DNA of 64,000 nt from Lethocerus indicus (GCA_019843655.1 JACDQD010000005.1:533271-597270), one strand, 5' to 3'. Numbered from the stretch's first letter, positions 27,701 through 37,149 are shown. Made by a program: numbers and translations. The notes: a model not told the origin generated them from the sequence alone.

Positions 27701-30639
27701 GCCTACAAAATGCAAAAGAACGGTCTTTCTATCCGTCCTAGAACTGGAGTTATGGAGAAAAACGTTTCCTCAGACTCCCGTTAATCTATTTTATCCGTAA
27801 TTTCTGGTCTAGTTAGGGCTCTGAAAGGCCCTAAAAAATGTCCTAGAACTGGAGTTATGGAGAAAAAACGTTTCTTCAGCCTCCCGTCAATCGATTTAAT
27901 CCGTCATTTCTGGTCTAGTTAGGGCTCTCTGAAAGGCCTAGAAAATGGAAAAGCCTCTCGCCGATTCGGTCTTTCGCCAGACCGGTTTCGGCCGTTCGCC
28001 GTCTTGCTGCCCGAAACCGGTCTAGCGAAAGACCCCAAATCACAGGAAACCCGCCGTATATTCCACAACCGCTTCGCGGACAACACAAAACAGGTATGTC
28101 AAATCTGATTATATTTTCCTGTAGTTTTTTCTTTCCGACGCCGTTTCGGCGAATTTACGACGGCGGCGGCAAAGTTGCAATTTCACTTTTGTTGCATTCC
28201 TCTTTAATATTTAAAAATTATGTTTTTTATCGATAATATTTATAATGTTTGAGGACGTGTTTTATCAACGGAGAATTTCCACCCGCCAATCGACTGTACT
28301 CCGGAGGCCCCAGAGATCCTGGAATATTCGGGATTTTCTCCAGCAGAGCTGGAAATCGGGATATTCTGGAATATTATTGGAGGATCGTCAGTGACTGGCG
28401 GAAGGACAGTTTTTTTCAAAACTGAACAGGATTTACGGCGTATTATTCAATCAACACTCGAGTTGGGTGACTTTAACACGACGTTAAGTATTGAGATTGA
28501 CATTTTTTTTTTGGGAATTTTAACTGGCGGCCCAATTCCAAACTGATAAAAATCAATAGTTAGAATCCGTCGGTGGATTGTCGGAGCGGCCTCAGTAGCA
28601 ATTTCTTATCCAAAAACAGTTGTATAAATCAATAATTAGAGTCTATTGGTGGATTGTCGGAGCGGCCTCAGTAGCAATTTCTTATCCAAAAACAGTTGTA
28701 TAAATCAATAATTAGAGTCTATTGGTGGATTGTCGGAGCGGCCTCAGTAGCAATTTCTTATCCAAAAACAGTTGTATAAATCAATAATTAGAATCCGTCG
28801 GTGGATTGTCGGAGCGGTCTCAGTAGCAATTTCTTATCCAAAAACAGTTGTATAAATCAATAATTAGAGTCTATTGGTGGATTGTCGGAGCGGCCTCAGT
28901 AGCAATTTCTTATCCAAAAACAGTTGTATAAATCAATAATTAGAGTCTATTGGTGGATTGTCGGAGCGGCCTCAGTAGCAATTTCTTATCCAAAAACAGT
29001 TGTATAAATCAATAATTAGAGTCTATTGGTGGATTGTCGGAGCGGCCTCAGTAGCAATTTCTTATCCAAAAACAGTTGTATAAATCAATAATTAGAGTCT
29101 ATTGGTGGATTGTCGGAGCGGCCTCAGTAGCAATTTCTTATCCAAAAACAGTTGTATAAATCAATAATTAGAGTCTATTGGTGGATTGTCGGAGCGGCCT
29201 CAGTAGCAATTTCTTATCCAAAAACAGTTGTATAAATCAATAATTAGAGTCTATTGGTGGATTGTCGGAGCGGCCTCAGTAGCAATTTCTTATCCAAAAA
29301 CAGTTGTATAAATCAATAATTAGAGTCTATTGGTGGATTGTCGGAGCGGCCTCAGTAGCAATTTCTTATCCAAAAACAGTTGTATAAATCAATAATTAGA
29401 GTCTATTGGTGGATTGTCGGAGCGGCCTCAGTAGCAATTTCTTATCCAAAAACAGTTGTATAAATCAATAATTAGAGTCTATTGGTGGATTGTCGGAGCG
29501 GCCTCAGTAGCAATTTCTTATCCAAAAACAGTTGTATAAATCAATAATTAGAGTCTATTGGTGGATTGTCGGAGCGGCCTCAGTAGCAATTTCTTATCCA
29601 AAAACAGTTGTATAAATCAATAATTAGAGTCTATTGGTGGATTGTCGGAGCGGCCTCAGTAGCAATTTCTTATCCAAAAACAGTTGTATAAATCAATAAT
29701 TAGAGTCTATTGGTGGATTGTCGGAGCGGCCTCAGTAGCAATTTCTTATCCAAAAACAGTTGTATAAATCAATAATTAGAGTCTATTGGTGGATTGTCGG
29801 AGCGGCCTCAGTAGCAATTTCTTATCCAAAAACAGTTGTATAAATCAATAATTAGAGTCTATTGGTGGATTGTCGGAGCGGCCTCAGTAGCAATTTCTTA
29901 ACCAGAAACGATTCGAGATAGAATATAGGAGATGGGATTACTGAGAATATTTTTTCTTTTTCCTTTTTTTGATTTTTTTCATTTTCAGTTTCGTTCGGCA
30001 TCAGTTGAAACTTTTCGCTCTCCGCGCTGCCGTTTCCCGAACCATGAAATTCTCAATAAGTTTCTTACAATATCCTTATATTAATAGATTCTTCTGTTTA
30101 TATGTCTGTTCGGCGGCCAATTTTATCGGGTCGGCAACTAAGTAATTGCGGAATTCACCGACAAAAAATGGCGTTCCACTCTATTTTTAAGTACGTCACG
30201 GTAAATCTTCTGCAAATTTTTATAGTTGCTATTAAAATAGCGGGCAATTATTAAGCGAATAATAGTCGTTTTCCTATCAAGAATCGAGTTAAATTAACAA
30301 CAGGATTCGTTATAAAAATTTGACGGGTGCCCCTTCACGAAGTCCATTCACAGATAATTTAAGATAAGTTTTTAGAATTTAATAAATATTTCCAATTTCT
30401 CGCCTCTGCGCTAAATTCTATCCGATTAAGCAGTTTTTTTTTCCGCGTTACTTCATCATCATCATCATCACGCCCGTCGAACGAAAAACAGAGAAAAAGA
30501 TTAGAGAAAAAGGTGAAAAAAAAATGAAAAAATACGGGTTCTATTATCGGGCGTTAGTCAGCTCTTTTAGGTTCCTCCGTATATTGTTGAGTCTTCTAGG
30601 TTTTTTTTCCCAACTATCGAATACTAATTTAAATTGAAA

Positions 30640-30697
<58 letters not shown>

Positions 30698-30947
30698 GGT
30701 TGACAACTGAGTAATCGCGGAATTACTCGCAACGAGATGTGTACGTATTTACGTATTCGTATCGTCATGTGTCTATGTACGAATTCCGAATAGTCGGTGT
30801 TTTCGGGCCCCAAAAACGTATTAAAAAAAATTTATTAAAGGAAATTTATATTAAGAAAATTTATAGCTGGCGGTACATAAGCGCTAAGTCAATATTTTCA
30901 ATTTTTTTTCTCCTACAACTCGCTATCAGTTCTGGCGTTATCACTGA

Positions 30948-31003
<56 letters not shown>

Positions 31004-31459
31004 CACACGCCCGCATGACTCCAGGAGTCGAGTACTTTGCCCTTCGACCGAACGCCCTTTACGAATGGACGGCCCTCCCATTGTGCCCGAAACTAATCGA
31101 CACTGTTGGACTTTTCATTTTATTTCTGTAAAAAAAAAAAAAAATTAAGTAAAAAATTTTACCGACCAACTCTCGGCCGGCAAAGGGCGACGGGCGGGTC
31201 CTAAACGCGCGAACGGGCACCGGAATTCGGGACTCGTTTTTTTCCGACGCCGACCGAATCGGAAAATTCGATTTTCCGAAGAAAAGCCCGACGGGACAAA
31301 AAAAAAACGGGGATTTTGTCCGTTTTTGGGGAAAAAGGGTGGCAATTAGCGGCCGAATGACGTCACCGATCGTCCCGCAACTGGAAATATTCCGGGGAAA
31401 AACTCGTAAAACTCGTACATCCAGAGCGGTATATCGACGTCTATAATCTTTGTTTAAAT

Positions 31460-31505
<46 letters not shown>

Positions 31506-32900
31506 GTCGGCAACTAAGTCATTGCGGGTTTCGCCGTCGCTGTACGGAAACGGCGTTATTCGTATTTTTACGCACGTTTTCTACGTCTTCAAAACTTCTA
31601 TAGAGTGTTTATACCGAAATGTGTATCACTGCGTGCGAAAAAAAAAAAAAAAAGAAATTTCGCTCACGCACCCTGAGACGAGAAGAATCCGCAATTATTT
31701 AGTTGCCAGCCGTAAAAACTTCGAAAAACTTCGAATAGCCGTCGTTTTTCTCTAGCCGGTGACAACTTGAAATTAGGTGTAAAATATTTTTTTATTTTTT
31801 TTTTTTTCAGTTCTATATTCGTAATTTTTACACACAGGCGGTCGACCGGCGACTGACACGAATAGTGCGGACGAATTTAACCTGAGGCCAACACAATAGT
31901 GACAGTGAAACGGGTGATATTATCGATTTTGAGGGGGGGCCCCGCCCAGACCATCCCCCCCCCCCCCCCGTTCTAGAACTTTGTTCTACCCCTTACGGGG
32001 TAAAGCGCGCATGTCCGGATTCGACCCGATCACCGGCCCGAATATGGACAAAATGGCACCGACCAGAATTATATATATATATATATATATATTTATTTAT
32101 TATTTATATATGATGAATATATAAATTTCGGTAAAGCGGAGTTGCGAGAGAGAGGGACAATTTGACGAGATTTTACCACAAATAATTATAGCTTTTTTTT
32201 CTGCGTCTTTTTGATGTAATAATTTTTTTTAAATATTGAAATATACAATGTATCCGACCGACGGGACGATAAATAATAGCGTAATTTTGTTTAATTTAAT
32301 ATTTTATCTCGGGATTAACCAATAGCCAAACCCTCTACGGGCCCGCGTAACTTCGTCTTTAAGATTTCAATTTAACGAGATTTTACCACAAATAATTATA
32401 GCTTTTTTTCCGTGAGACGGCCGATAAATCTTAATCCTATGACGTTTGTCAAAATTTTTTTTAAATATTAAATATATATTTAATTGAATTTATACACATT
32501 CGTATATATATATACATCGGTTTATGTCGGAATCAACTAGGCCGTAACGCTGTACAGAGAAAGATCATTTTTTTCGGTCGCTTTTATTCTCTCTTTAATT
32601 AGATTTCTACGAAATTGAAAATTTCGAGCTTTACTTTTTTAATTTCCCGTGGAAAATTCGTTGATTTTGAAATATTGAAATTCATTTTTAGGAGAGCTTT
32701 TGTCGTTTCAATCAGCTGACATTATAATTGCCAACTCACGCATAATAAATAATTAAATAAATATGTATATATATATATATATATGATGTAATTATGATTT
32801 TATTAGGCCGTAAAAATCATGATTTTCCCGTCGATTTGTAACACCTTATTTTTTGTGTTTTCGCAGGCGCTTAAGCCCAAACTCCATTCCAGAGAAAATA

Positions 32901-32948
<48 letters not shown>

Positions 32949-34027
32949 AAACGTACACAATTACGTATATATATTATACAATATACAGGATGTATTACAT
33001 CTATGTATTTCCGCGTACCCGACGTCATTTTTTCAGGCCCAATATTCAGAACCCCCCCCCCTTTACGGAATTACAATATACATATATTGCAATTGTATTA
33101 CAATATTGCAATATTGTATATTCGTTATAGACATATTTATTGTATTTCTTAGATTTAGGCTCACCTTTTATGTGGGGGGAAATAAACACCTCGGGGTTTT
33201 AACCGAATATACTGAGGTGGTCCAAAAAAATGTATCCACCGTTTAAAAGTCCATAACTCGGAAACTAATTGACACGTAGTTGTCTCTCATTTTTTTGGTA
33301 GTGTTTTATAGTGTTGTAGTTGCGCCATACAAGTGTTGTATTGCGTTGTTCCGTTTTTGTCAGATGACACAGTCAGTGTTCTGTTGTTGTCAGTTTGTAC
33401 ACCTTGTTGTTGTACTCGGAGTGAACGTGGACTGGCGCAAGGCTTAGAATTGGATGAAAGGAATTCAGTTTTGAACTGGTATATTTTAAGTAGGAATACA
33501 TTAATGAGGTTCAACCAGTTCATCGGATAAACTTGGAATAGTCAGTTCTTCAGTAGTCAGTAGTCAGTTCGTGCACTGCACAGTTGGGCGGCATCGTTTC
33601 TGTCTGCGGATTGTTAATAATGGGTGACAATTTCGAACACCTACAGTCTGTGATATATCTTTAAGTTGGACTTTAAGCTACAATTTCACAAAAATGAGAC
33701 AACACTCCGTGTCAATTAGTTTTCGAGTTATGGACTGTTAAACGGTGGATACATTTTTTTGGACCACCTCAGTATATTCGGTTAAAACCCCGAGGTGTTT
33801 ATTCCCCCTAAATAAAAGGGGAGCCTAAAACTAAAAAATACAATAAATAAGTCTACAACGAATATATAATATTGCAATATTGTAATACAATTGCAATATA
33901 TGTATATTGTAATTCCGTAAAGGGGGTCTGAATATTGGGCCTGAAAAAATGACGTCGGGCACGCGAAATACATAAATGTATTACATCCTGTATATTGTAT
34001 AATATATATACGTAATTGTGTACGTTT

Positions 34028-34089
<62 letters not shown>

Positions 34090-34203
34090 TGTATTATCTC
34101 TGGAATGGAGTTTGGGCTTAAGCGCCTGCGAAAACACAAAAAATAAGGTGTTACAAATCGACGGGAAAATCATGATTTTGACGGCCTAATAAAATCATAA
34201 TTA

Positions 34204-34257
<54 letters not shown>

Positions 34258-36425
34258 TTAATTATTTATTATGCGTGAGTTGGCAATTATAATGTCAGCT
34301 GATTGAAACGACAAAAGCTCTCCTAAATGAATTTCAATATTTCAAAATCAACGAATTTTCCACGGGAAATTAAAAAAGTAAGGCTCGAAATTTTCAATTT
34401 CGTAAAAATCTAATTAAAGAGAGAATAAAAGCGACCAAAAAAATGAGATTTCTCTGTACAGCGTTACGGCCTAGTTGATGTCGACATAAACCGATGTGTA
34501 TATACGAATGTGTATAAATTTAATTAAATATATATTTAATATTTAAAATTAAATTTTTGACAAACGTTATAGGATTAAGATTTTTAGGCCGCCTCACGGA
34601 AAAAAAGCTATAATAAGTTTTTGGGTAAAATCTCGTTAAATTGAAATTTTAGTTACGCGGGCCCGTAGAGGGTTAAGCTATTGGTTAATCCCGAGATAAA
34701 ATATTAAATTAAACAAAATTACGCTATTATTTATCGTTCCGTTGGTCGGATACATTTTGTATTTCAATATTTAAAAAAAAATTATTACATCAAAATTTTA
34801 TATTGTCACTTCACTTCTGTTAGGCGTTCCTAACCAACCCCAAAGGAAGTTAGTAATACTAATTGAATTTATACCGTTCTGTAATTTTAAAATTACACTA
34901 GTTTCAGTTACCGGTGTGATATATTCAAATAAATAAACCGCGAAATAGATTTTACGGCTAAATAAATTTGTTACGGAGAAGAAACCCGCCGCGTATCACG
35001 CTCCTGAAACTGAACTGGAACCTGACGATTTTACGGACTGAAATTCTTAAAATTCCTTAGAAGAAGAATTTACTGATTCTCAAACTGTATTCTAAAACAT
35101 AAAATGGCCAAAAATGGTACCGAATTTAACCGTGTGTTCGTTCGTGGCCTCCGAACTCCGAACAGAATTCAATCTTTGTGTAAATTTTTGTATAACGGTT
35201 TTATAATCATCCCTATGAAATTGTTAACGCCCCAATCTATTTTTTTTTTATATGTTTTGAACGCATTTCAAAAATTATGGTTGAGGGGGGGGGCCGGCCG
35301 GCTTCTACCTTCATACAGTACAAAAATTTTGTAGTAATACTAATTGAATTACTATCGGGCGAATATTAATAATGTATGCGTTAAATTAATAAATTTATTA
35401 ATAAATTTATTTCGGTAATTTCAAAAATCGTATCACAACCCCAACCCCCACCACCCCCGGCCGGCTTTCGGACGTTTTAAAACCGAAAAACGGACAGAAA
35501 AAAAATTTTTTTTTCGGTTAATCTTCTTAAATATAGTATATATATTGTCGGCTTCGACTTTAAGGAGATATTACGTAAATTTCAAGGATAATATTTTCAC
35601 TTTTCGGAAACGTTAAAATCTCCGCTTAAGACATTACCGGAATGGACACTTCGGTCGGTCATCCGAAATGTGATTTTTTCTGCGCATTCTAGAAAAATCT
35701 ATATCGAAGAGTTGTCGAGATTTAAAGGGATATTATAAAAAAAAATATGTAAAACGCTTTTTGGCGTCCTTCGCTATCTGGCGTTGATTAGGGTTGTGCA
35801 GTTTGCGTCCTAATAATTAAAAAAAAACTTATCCGAGGATACCGGATTAAAGGCTCCGAGAGGGGTTGCTACTGAAGACGAATTGCCGATTCGAATAAAT
35901 CGACTTAAACCTGAAAATTTGGTCTCTTAACGCCGTTACTGAAACGTACATCGAAATTGGTATCGAGTAACAAACTGTGACAGTGGACAGAGCGATACTA
36001 AAGACGGACACATACGGTATAGAGAGCTACGCTGGGTTCCACCAATATATCCAACATCCAACAGTGATTTCGGTCAAAACTCCTTCCCGCCCGAGGGTAT
36101 GTTTCCAACCGGAGAATCCACCACGACCTCAACATACCCCCGACAGTCGGGCAGAATCAAGTTTCCCGGCTTAAACGCCACCTCGGCCCCGAGAGAGAGA
36201 GAGATACTCCTCGTGGACAGTAGTCGAAAATCGTGTCAAAAAAAAAAAACTCACCTCCGATTCCCTGCTGAGGCGCCTGAACAGTTCGTCGGACTCGAAC
36301 TTTCCCTTCTGGTCGGGTACGACCCTGGGCATCTTGAATATGAACCTGGGTTTCGGCTGTTCGTAGAGGCCGATGCTGTCGAACGGCAGCATGCCGAGGG
36401 CGCCGGGATCGTTCATGGACAACAT
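15963..36425 (-). CDS. CBFB: Core-binding factor subunit beta (protein big brother), 5' part of gene, exons 1-3 (gene span)
   Basis: CBFB is the non-DNA-binding partner that stabilises Runt-domain (RUNX, Runt, Lozenge) transcription factors on DNA in the nucleus. Three exons on the minus strand join in frame: exon 1 (36255-36425), exon 2 (17512-17598) and exon 3 (15963-16070), 122 codons in all. Recognisable family blocks are MPRVVPDQ and LSRESE in exon 1, YTGYRDRP and RFQNGCREGHTEI in exon 2, and the G-T-N turn plus EKEHGK in exon 3. The G and N of that turn match residues of human CBFB (G61, N63) that contact the Runt domain. Every junction is phase 0 with GT-AG ends. The remaining C-terminal half (family block MNGVCVRW onward) was not found at 1-15962 and probably lies beyond the left edge. 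Intron 1 is about 18.7 kb and full of repeats. Identification is firm; the span is partial. Confidence 0.93.
16071..17511 (-). repeat. CBFB intron 2 with internal segmental duplications
   Basis: The 1.44-kb intron is built from duplicated blocks. A block containing CCATGTTGTGCTCTATTC occurs near 16525 and 16730, with a diverged relative near 16200. A second block running from ATACACTC through CGGCCGCGTCGAAATCGAGG to TTTAAAATCA occurs at about 16360-16505 and 17035-17175. No exon was recognised. A GC-rich open stretch inside the second block is discussed in the findings. Confidence 0.7.
17512..17598 (-). CDS. CBFB: CBFB exon 2
   Basis: A 29-codon, phase 0/0 exon reading VRYTGYRDRPQEERQ and then VRFQNGCREGHTEI. 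It has a CACTCAG acceptor and a GTAAGT donor. The sequence is nearly identical to the conserved family core that follows exon 1, so the join across the giant intron 1 is secure. Confidence 0.95.
17862..17876 (+). repeat. Poly-C run
   Basis: Fifteen consecutive C in AT-rich intron sequence. Confidence 0.9.
18335..18570. mobile_element. GC-rich MITE fragments
   Basis: CCAGACCGGTTTCGGCCGCT and CGTCTTCAGTAGCGCCG at 18336-18375, then TAGACCGGTTTCC near 18524. The copies are broken. They lie just upstream of the (TA)n and 10-bp-type array. Confidence 0.6.
18705..18753. repeat. (TA)n microsatellite
   Basis: A pure TA tract of 49 bp directly abutting the ATTCAA-type array. Confidence 0.97.
18764..19610. 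repeat. Short tandem array of AAGCATCCAA / ACATTCAACGTTCAAA type
   Basis: The left part is built of 9-10 bp units with CATCCAAG. The right part is built of units such as AACATTCAACGTTCAAAAC with gradual drift. It stays open over 247 codons (Ile, Gln, Ser, Thr and His rich) because of low complexity, not because it codes. Confidence 0.93.
20346..20396 (-). CDS. Exon-like island of unknown identity
   Basis: On the minus strand a good acceptor (TTTTAATTTTACAG) is followed by 17 codons, FPIHPVYAGAVTPVTRS, and a GTAATT donor. Without the donor the frame stays open to a stop at 20142 (VIPRPGSPEELSIND and an AT-rich tail). It lies inside CBFB intron 1 in the same direction as that gene, but matches no CBFB sequence I know. 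Support is only splice-like context and GC content. Confidence 0.17.
20570..20760. mobile_element. GC-rich MITE copy, diverged
   Basis: GGCTACTGAAGCGGTGGCG, then GCCGGTTTCGGCCGTTCGCC, GTCTTCAGTAGCC and AAACCGGCGAGAGGAGG. The arms are rearranged: the return arm precedes the forward arm. Confidence 0.65.
21121..21840. repeat. Foldback (palindromic) element, about 0.72 kb, interleaved with (TA)n
   Basis: The left end AAGTACATTTTGATAAGATG with GAGGAGTTCATCAGGAGTGG and GGCCGGAAGAGTGGCGGC is the reverse complement of the right end (21740-21840). Inner arms (ATGTCGATGACTTTCGGGTA at about 21405 and TACCCGAAAGTCATCGACAT at about 21636) are also inverted around a central (TA)n at 21508-21550. The left arm contains an extra tandem partial copy between two (TA)n tracts. 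A relative of the inner arm occurs at 31005-31115. Confidence 0.85.
22195..22345. mobile_element. GC-rich MITE copy abutting the 15-bp array
   Basis: CTAGACCGGGGGAGGGAGGG, GCCACGTCTTCAGTAGCGC, the return CCCGGTCTAGCGAAAGACC, then GCGAGAGGAGAC and CGAAATCTACGG. It ends immediately before ACCCAATTTTCAATGCAC, the first unit of the next array. Confidence 0.75.
22360..23440. repeat. 15-bp minisatellite (ACAATTTTTCAGTGC), block 1
   Basis: About 70 units of 15-16 bp with alternating CAGTGCAC, CAGTGGAC and CAATGCAC variants. Since 15 is a multiple of three, long frames appear on both strands (HNFSVHNFS-like, and EKLCTEKLC-like on the minus strand). These are repeat artefacts. Confidence 0.95.
23772..23894 (-). 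CDS. Exon-like island of unknown identity
   Basis: A GC-rich 41-codon stretch on the minus strand reads TGSGFYSTCNRKSALG and then ASREPDNTFNGNTKDVYG, ending before a possible GTGACT donor. It follows a long pyrimidine tract ending CAAACG, where a CAG acceptor would be expected; the AG is missing. If not spliced, the frame stops shortly after (THTA, stop). It lies between two 15-bp repeat arrays inside CBFB intron 1. I do not recognise the protein. It may be a decayed exon, a nested gene fragment or chance. Confidence 0.2.
24668..25190. repeat. 15-bp minisatellite, block 2
   Basis: The same ACAATTTTTCAGTGGAC unit as 22360-23440, about 33 units, more indels. It is separated from block 1 by 1.2 kb of unrelated sequence. 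At both ends it is bounded by a CTATGGTCTTAATA phrase (24655 and 25187). Confidence 0.95.
25450..25500 (+). repeat. (CTC)n trinucleotide run
   Basis: CCTCCATCTCCTCCTCCTCC-type run downstream of a diverged GC-rich MITE fragment (CTACTGAAGACGGCGAG at 25304). A short (TA)n follows at 25553. Confidence 0.85.
25830..27955. repeat. 128-bp satellite array, about 18 units
   Basis: The marker TCTAGTTAGGGCT recurs at 25961, 26089, 26217, 26344, 26471, 26599, 26724, 26844, 26972, 27098, 27225, 27354, 27467, 27572, 27681, 27809 and 27914, with a diverged first unit near 25845. The full unit is 128 bp; units after 27354 are shorter through loss of a 15-25 bp part around GCAAAAGAACGGTCTTTCTA. The array ends directly at a GC-rich MITE (27957). 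Confidence 0.96.
27956..28110. mobile_element. GC-rich MITE copy, short
   Basis: CCTCTCGCCGATTCGGTC, TTTCGCCAGACCGGTTTCGG, a shortened centre, then CCCGAAACCGGTCTAGCG and the outer end GGACAACACAAAACAGGTAT. A compact, almost perfect hairpin. Confidence 0.8.
28541..29920. repeat. 76-bp satellite array, 18 units, no indels
   Basis: The marker GTCGGAGCGG occurs at 28580 and 29872 with exactly 17 periods of 76 between. Units are almost identical (GGAGCGGCCTCAGTAGCAAT, then AAAAACAGTTGTATAAATC). Only units 1 and 4 carry the AATCCGTCGG variant, and unit 4 also reads GGTCTCAG. Confidence 0.97.
30127..30262 (+). mobile_element. Mariner end fragment
   Basis: Starts CGGGTCGGCAACTAAGTAAT and continues GCGGAATTCACCGACAAA, TTTTTAAGTACGTCACGG. 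Same family as the mariner MITEs in MROH1 introns. No matching right end was found. Confidence 0.65.
30643..30775. mobile_element. (TA)n tract fused to a mariner end
   Basis: (TA)n at 30643-30695 runs directly into CGGGTTGACAACTGAGTAAT and CGCGGAATTAC. The element is truncated after about 75 bp. Confidence 0.65.
30954..31130. repeat. (TA)n plus a relative of the 21-kb foldback arm
   Basis: (TA)n at 30954-31001, then CGCCCGCATGACTCCAGGAG, TCGAGTACTTTGCCC and CGAATGGACGGCCCTCCC. This matches 21551-21655, showing that the foldback arm is a dispersed repeat that travels with (TA)n. Confidence 0.8.
31465..31718. mobile_element. Mariner MITE, short complete copy
   Basis: (TA)n at 31465-31501 runs into TGGGTCGGCAACTAAGTCAT (31502). 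The inverted end AATCCGCAATTATTTAGTTG lies at 31687-31706. About 210 bp between, with an A run, no coding capacity. Confidence 0.75.
31719..32208. other. No gene recognised
   Basis: Contains a C-rich stretch near 31950-31970 and a (TA)n at 32071-32092. At 32158 it has TTACCACAAATAATTATAGC, a phrase repeated inside the palindrome that follows. Confidence 0.5.
32209..34797. repeat. 2.6-kb palindrome (arms about 1.0 kb)
   Basis: The left arm 32209-33209 and right arm 33775-34797 are inverted copies. Examples are ATGTATCCGACCGACGGGAC versus its complement near 34740, and GCGCTTAAGCCCAAACTCC versus GGAGTTTGGGCTTAAGCGC, with (TA)n tracts at matching places. The centre is occupied by a Tc1-like element (33212-33772). 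Arms are roughly 90 percent alike by eye, differing in (TA)n length and small indels. Confidence 0.9.
33212..33772. mobile_element. Tc1/mariner-type non-autonomous element with 80-bp TIRs
   Basis: A 561-bp element beginning CTGAGGTGGTCC and ending in its complement GGACCACCTCAG, flanked by TA on both sides (TSD). The TIRs extend about 80 bp (ATGTATCCACCGTTTAA, CCATAACTCGGAAACTAA). The interior is unique in the window and has no transposase. Confidence 0.9.
36090..36230 (+). repeat. Dispersed repeat related to 360-512
   Basis: CGACCTCAACATACCCCCGA, GGCTTAAACGCCACCTCGG and CCCCGAGAGAGAGAGAG match the minus strand of 360-512 in order. It lies just 3' of CBFB exon 1, inside intron 1. Confidence 0.55.
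36255..36425 (-). CDS. CBFB: CBFB exon 1 (start codon and N-terminus)
   Basis: This 57-codon exon starts at an ATG (36425-36423) reading MLSMNDPGALGMLPFDS and ends LSRESE before a GTGAGT donor. The insect-type N-terminal extension (FDSIGLYEQPKPRF) precedes the methionine that aligns with human Met1 (MPRVVPDQ). Another in-frame ATG lies three codons downstream, so the exact start is open by a few residues. The donor is followed by a run of T on the minus strand. This exon sits about 5.8 kb from the oppositely oriented MROH1 start. Confidence 0.93.
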
Positions 36426-36589
36426 CGCGCGATTCGGTCTCGTATAAACTTGAGGAGGAGAAAACCCAAAAAAAAAAAAACCCAAGAAAATCGAGTTTGA
36501 GAGACGTTGACAGTGCGGACGTTGAGGACCGACTGAAGACCGCCGGCAGAGTTCGGGATCCCCTCCTCTTCTAGGCGCCGTGGGCGTGG

Positions 36590-36700
36590 CCTCGGGTGGC
36601 GGGGGCGCGGCCTGTTGCGGCCAATCGGAAGCCCGGTATTTAAGCCACGCCCCGGCCGGTGGGCGGGCCCCGCCCCTCCCCCCCACACCGATTAACATAT
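36590..36700 (-). promoter_or_regulatory. Probable CBFB core promoter
   Basis: A GC-rich block about 200 bp upstream of the CBFB start codon. Read on the minus strand it contains GC-box-like GGGGCGTGGC, a TATA-like TTAAATA (36637-36643), an inverted CCAAT box (ATTGG, 36621-36625) and further GGCCACGCCC motifs. Spacing would put transcription start near 36605-36615. This is motif-based inference. The TTAAATA also reads as TATTTAA on the plus strand, so direction is taken from the neighbouring exon. Confidence 0.45.
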
Positions 36701-37045
36701 CCCGGACGTTCCCGGGGGGCCTTTCCCCCTATCCGATATTTTAATATTCATTACCCGGCCAAATGGAAGGGGGGGAAATTCGATACGGGGGGGGGGGGAT
36801 TTCAATTTAACTCTACGAGGAAAAACAGATTGTTCCACACCCGATGACTCACTCCTCTATACCTTTTTTTTTCAATTTAATTTCGCAACAATATTTTCTA
36901 GCTTAAAATATCCTGTTTTCTACCGCAGATTTCTTGAGTTCTTTGGGTTTCGGCCGTTCGCCGTCTTCAGTAGCGCAGTGTCAGTCACTGTTGGGCACAT
37001 TGGGCCCCCGTCACCATTTTCCACAAACAATACTGAAAATCTATA
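36700..37045. other. Upstream region with a GC-rich MITE fragment
   Basis: G-runs at 36778-36800 and a MITE half (GGGTTTCGGCCGTTCGCC, GTCTTCAGTAGCGCAGTG) at 36946-36990. No gene was seen. Confidence 0.55.
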
Positions 37046-37093
37046 TATTTCTTACCGTATTTCTAGAATATTCAATCGGTAAATACACAGTAC

Positions 37094-37149
<56 letters not shown>

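Larger units (their letters stand above)
17599..36254 (-). other. CBFB giant intron 1 (about 18.7 kb)
   Basis: This intron lies between two secure CBFB exons. It holds most of the large repeats of the window: a 10-bp-type array (18764-19610), a foldback (21121-21840), 15-bp arrays (22360-23440, 24668-25190), a 128-bp array (25830-27955), a 76-bp array (28541-29920), mariner fragments and a 2.6-kb palindrome (32209-34797). Other stretches, such as 17600-18300, 19610-20140, 29920-30640 and 34800-36090, are AT-rich and show nothing I can name. Two weak exon-like islands on the minus strand are listed separately. Confidence 0.75.

Noticed and set aside
28541..29920. Regular spacing could suggest a CRISPR array
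   Set aside because: The whole 76-bp unit is repeated with no variable spacers, the context is eukaryotic, and no cas genes are present.
31145..31345. Minus-strand frame MPPFFPKNGQNPRFFF
   Set aside because: No recognisable domain, no splice context, and basic low-complexity composition from a GC-rich stretch.
36171..36698. A 175-residue minus-strand frame starting MLIGVGGRGG as the full CBFB N-terminus
   Set aside because: The first 90 residues translate GC-rich promoter and 5' UTR with no homology; the supported start is at 36425.
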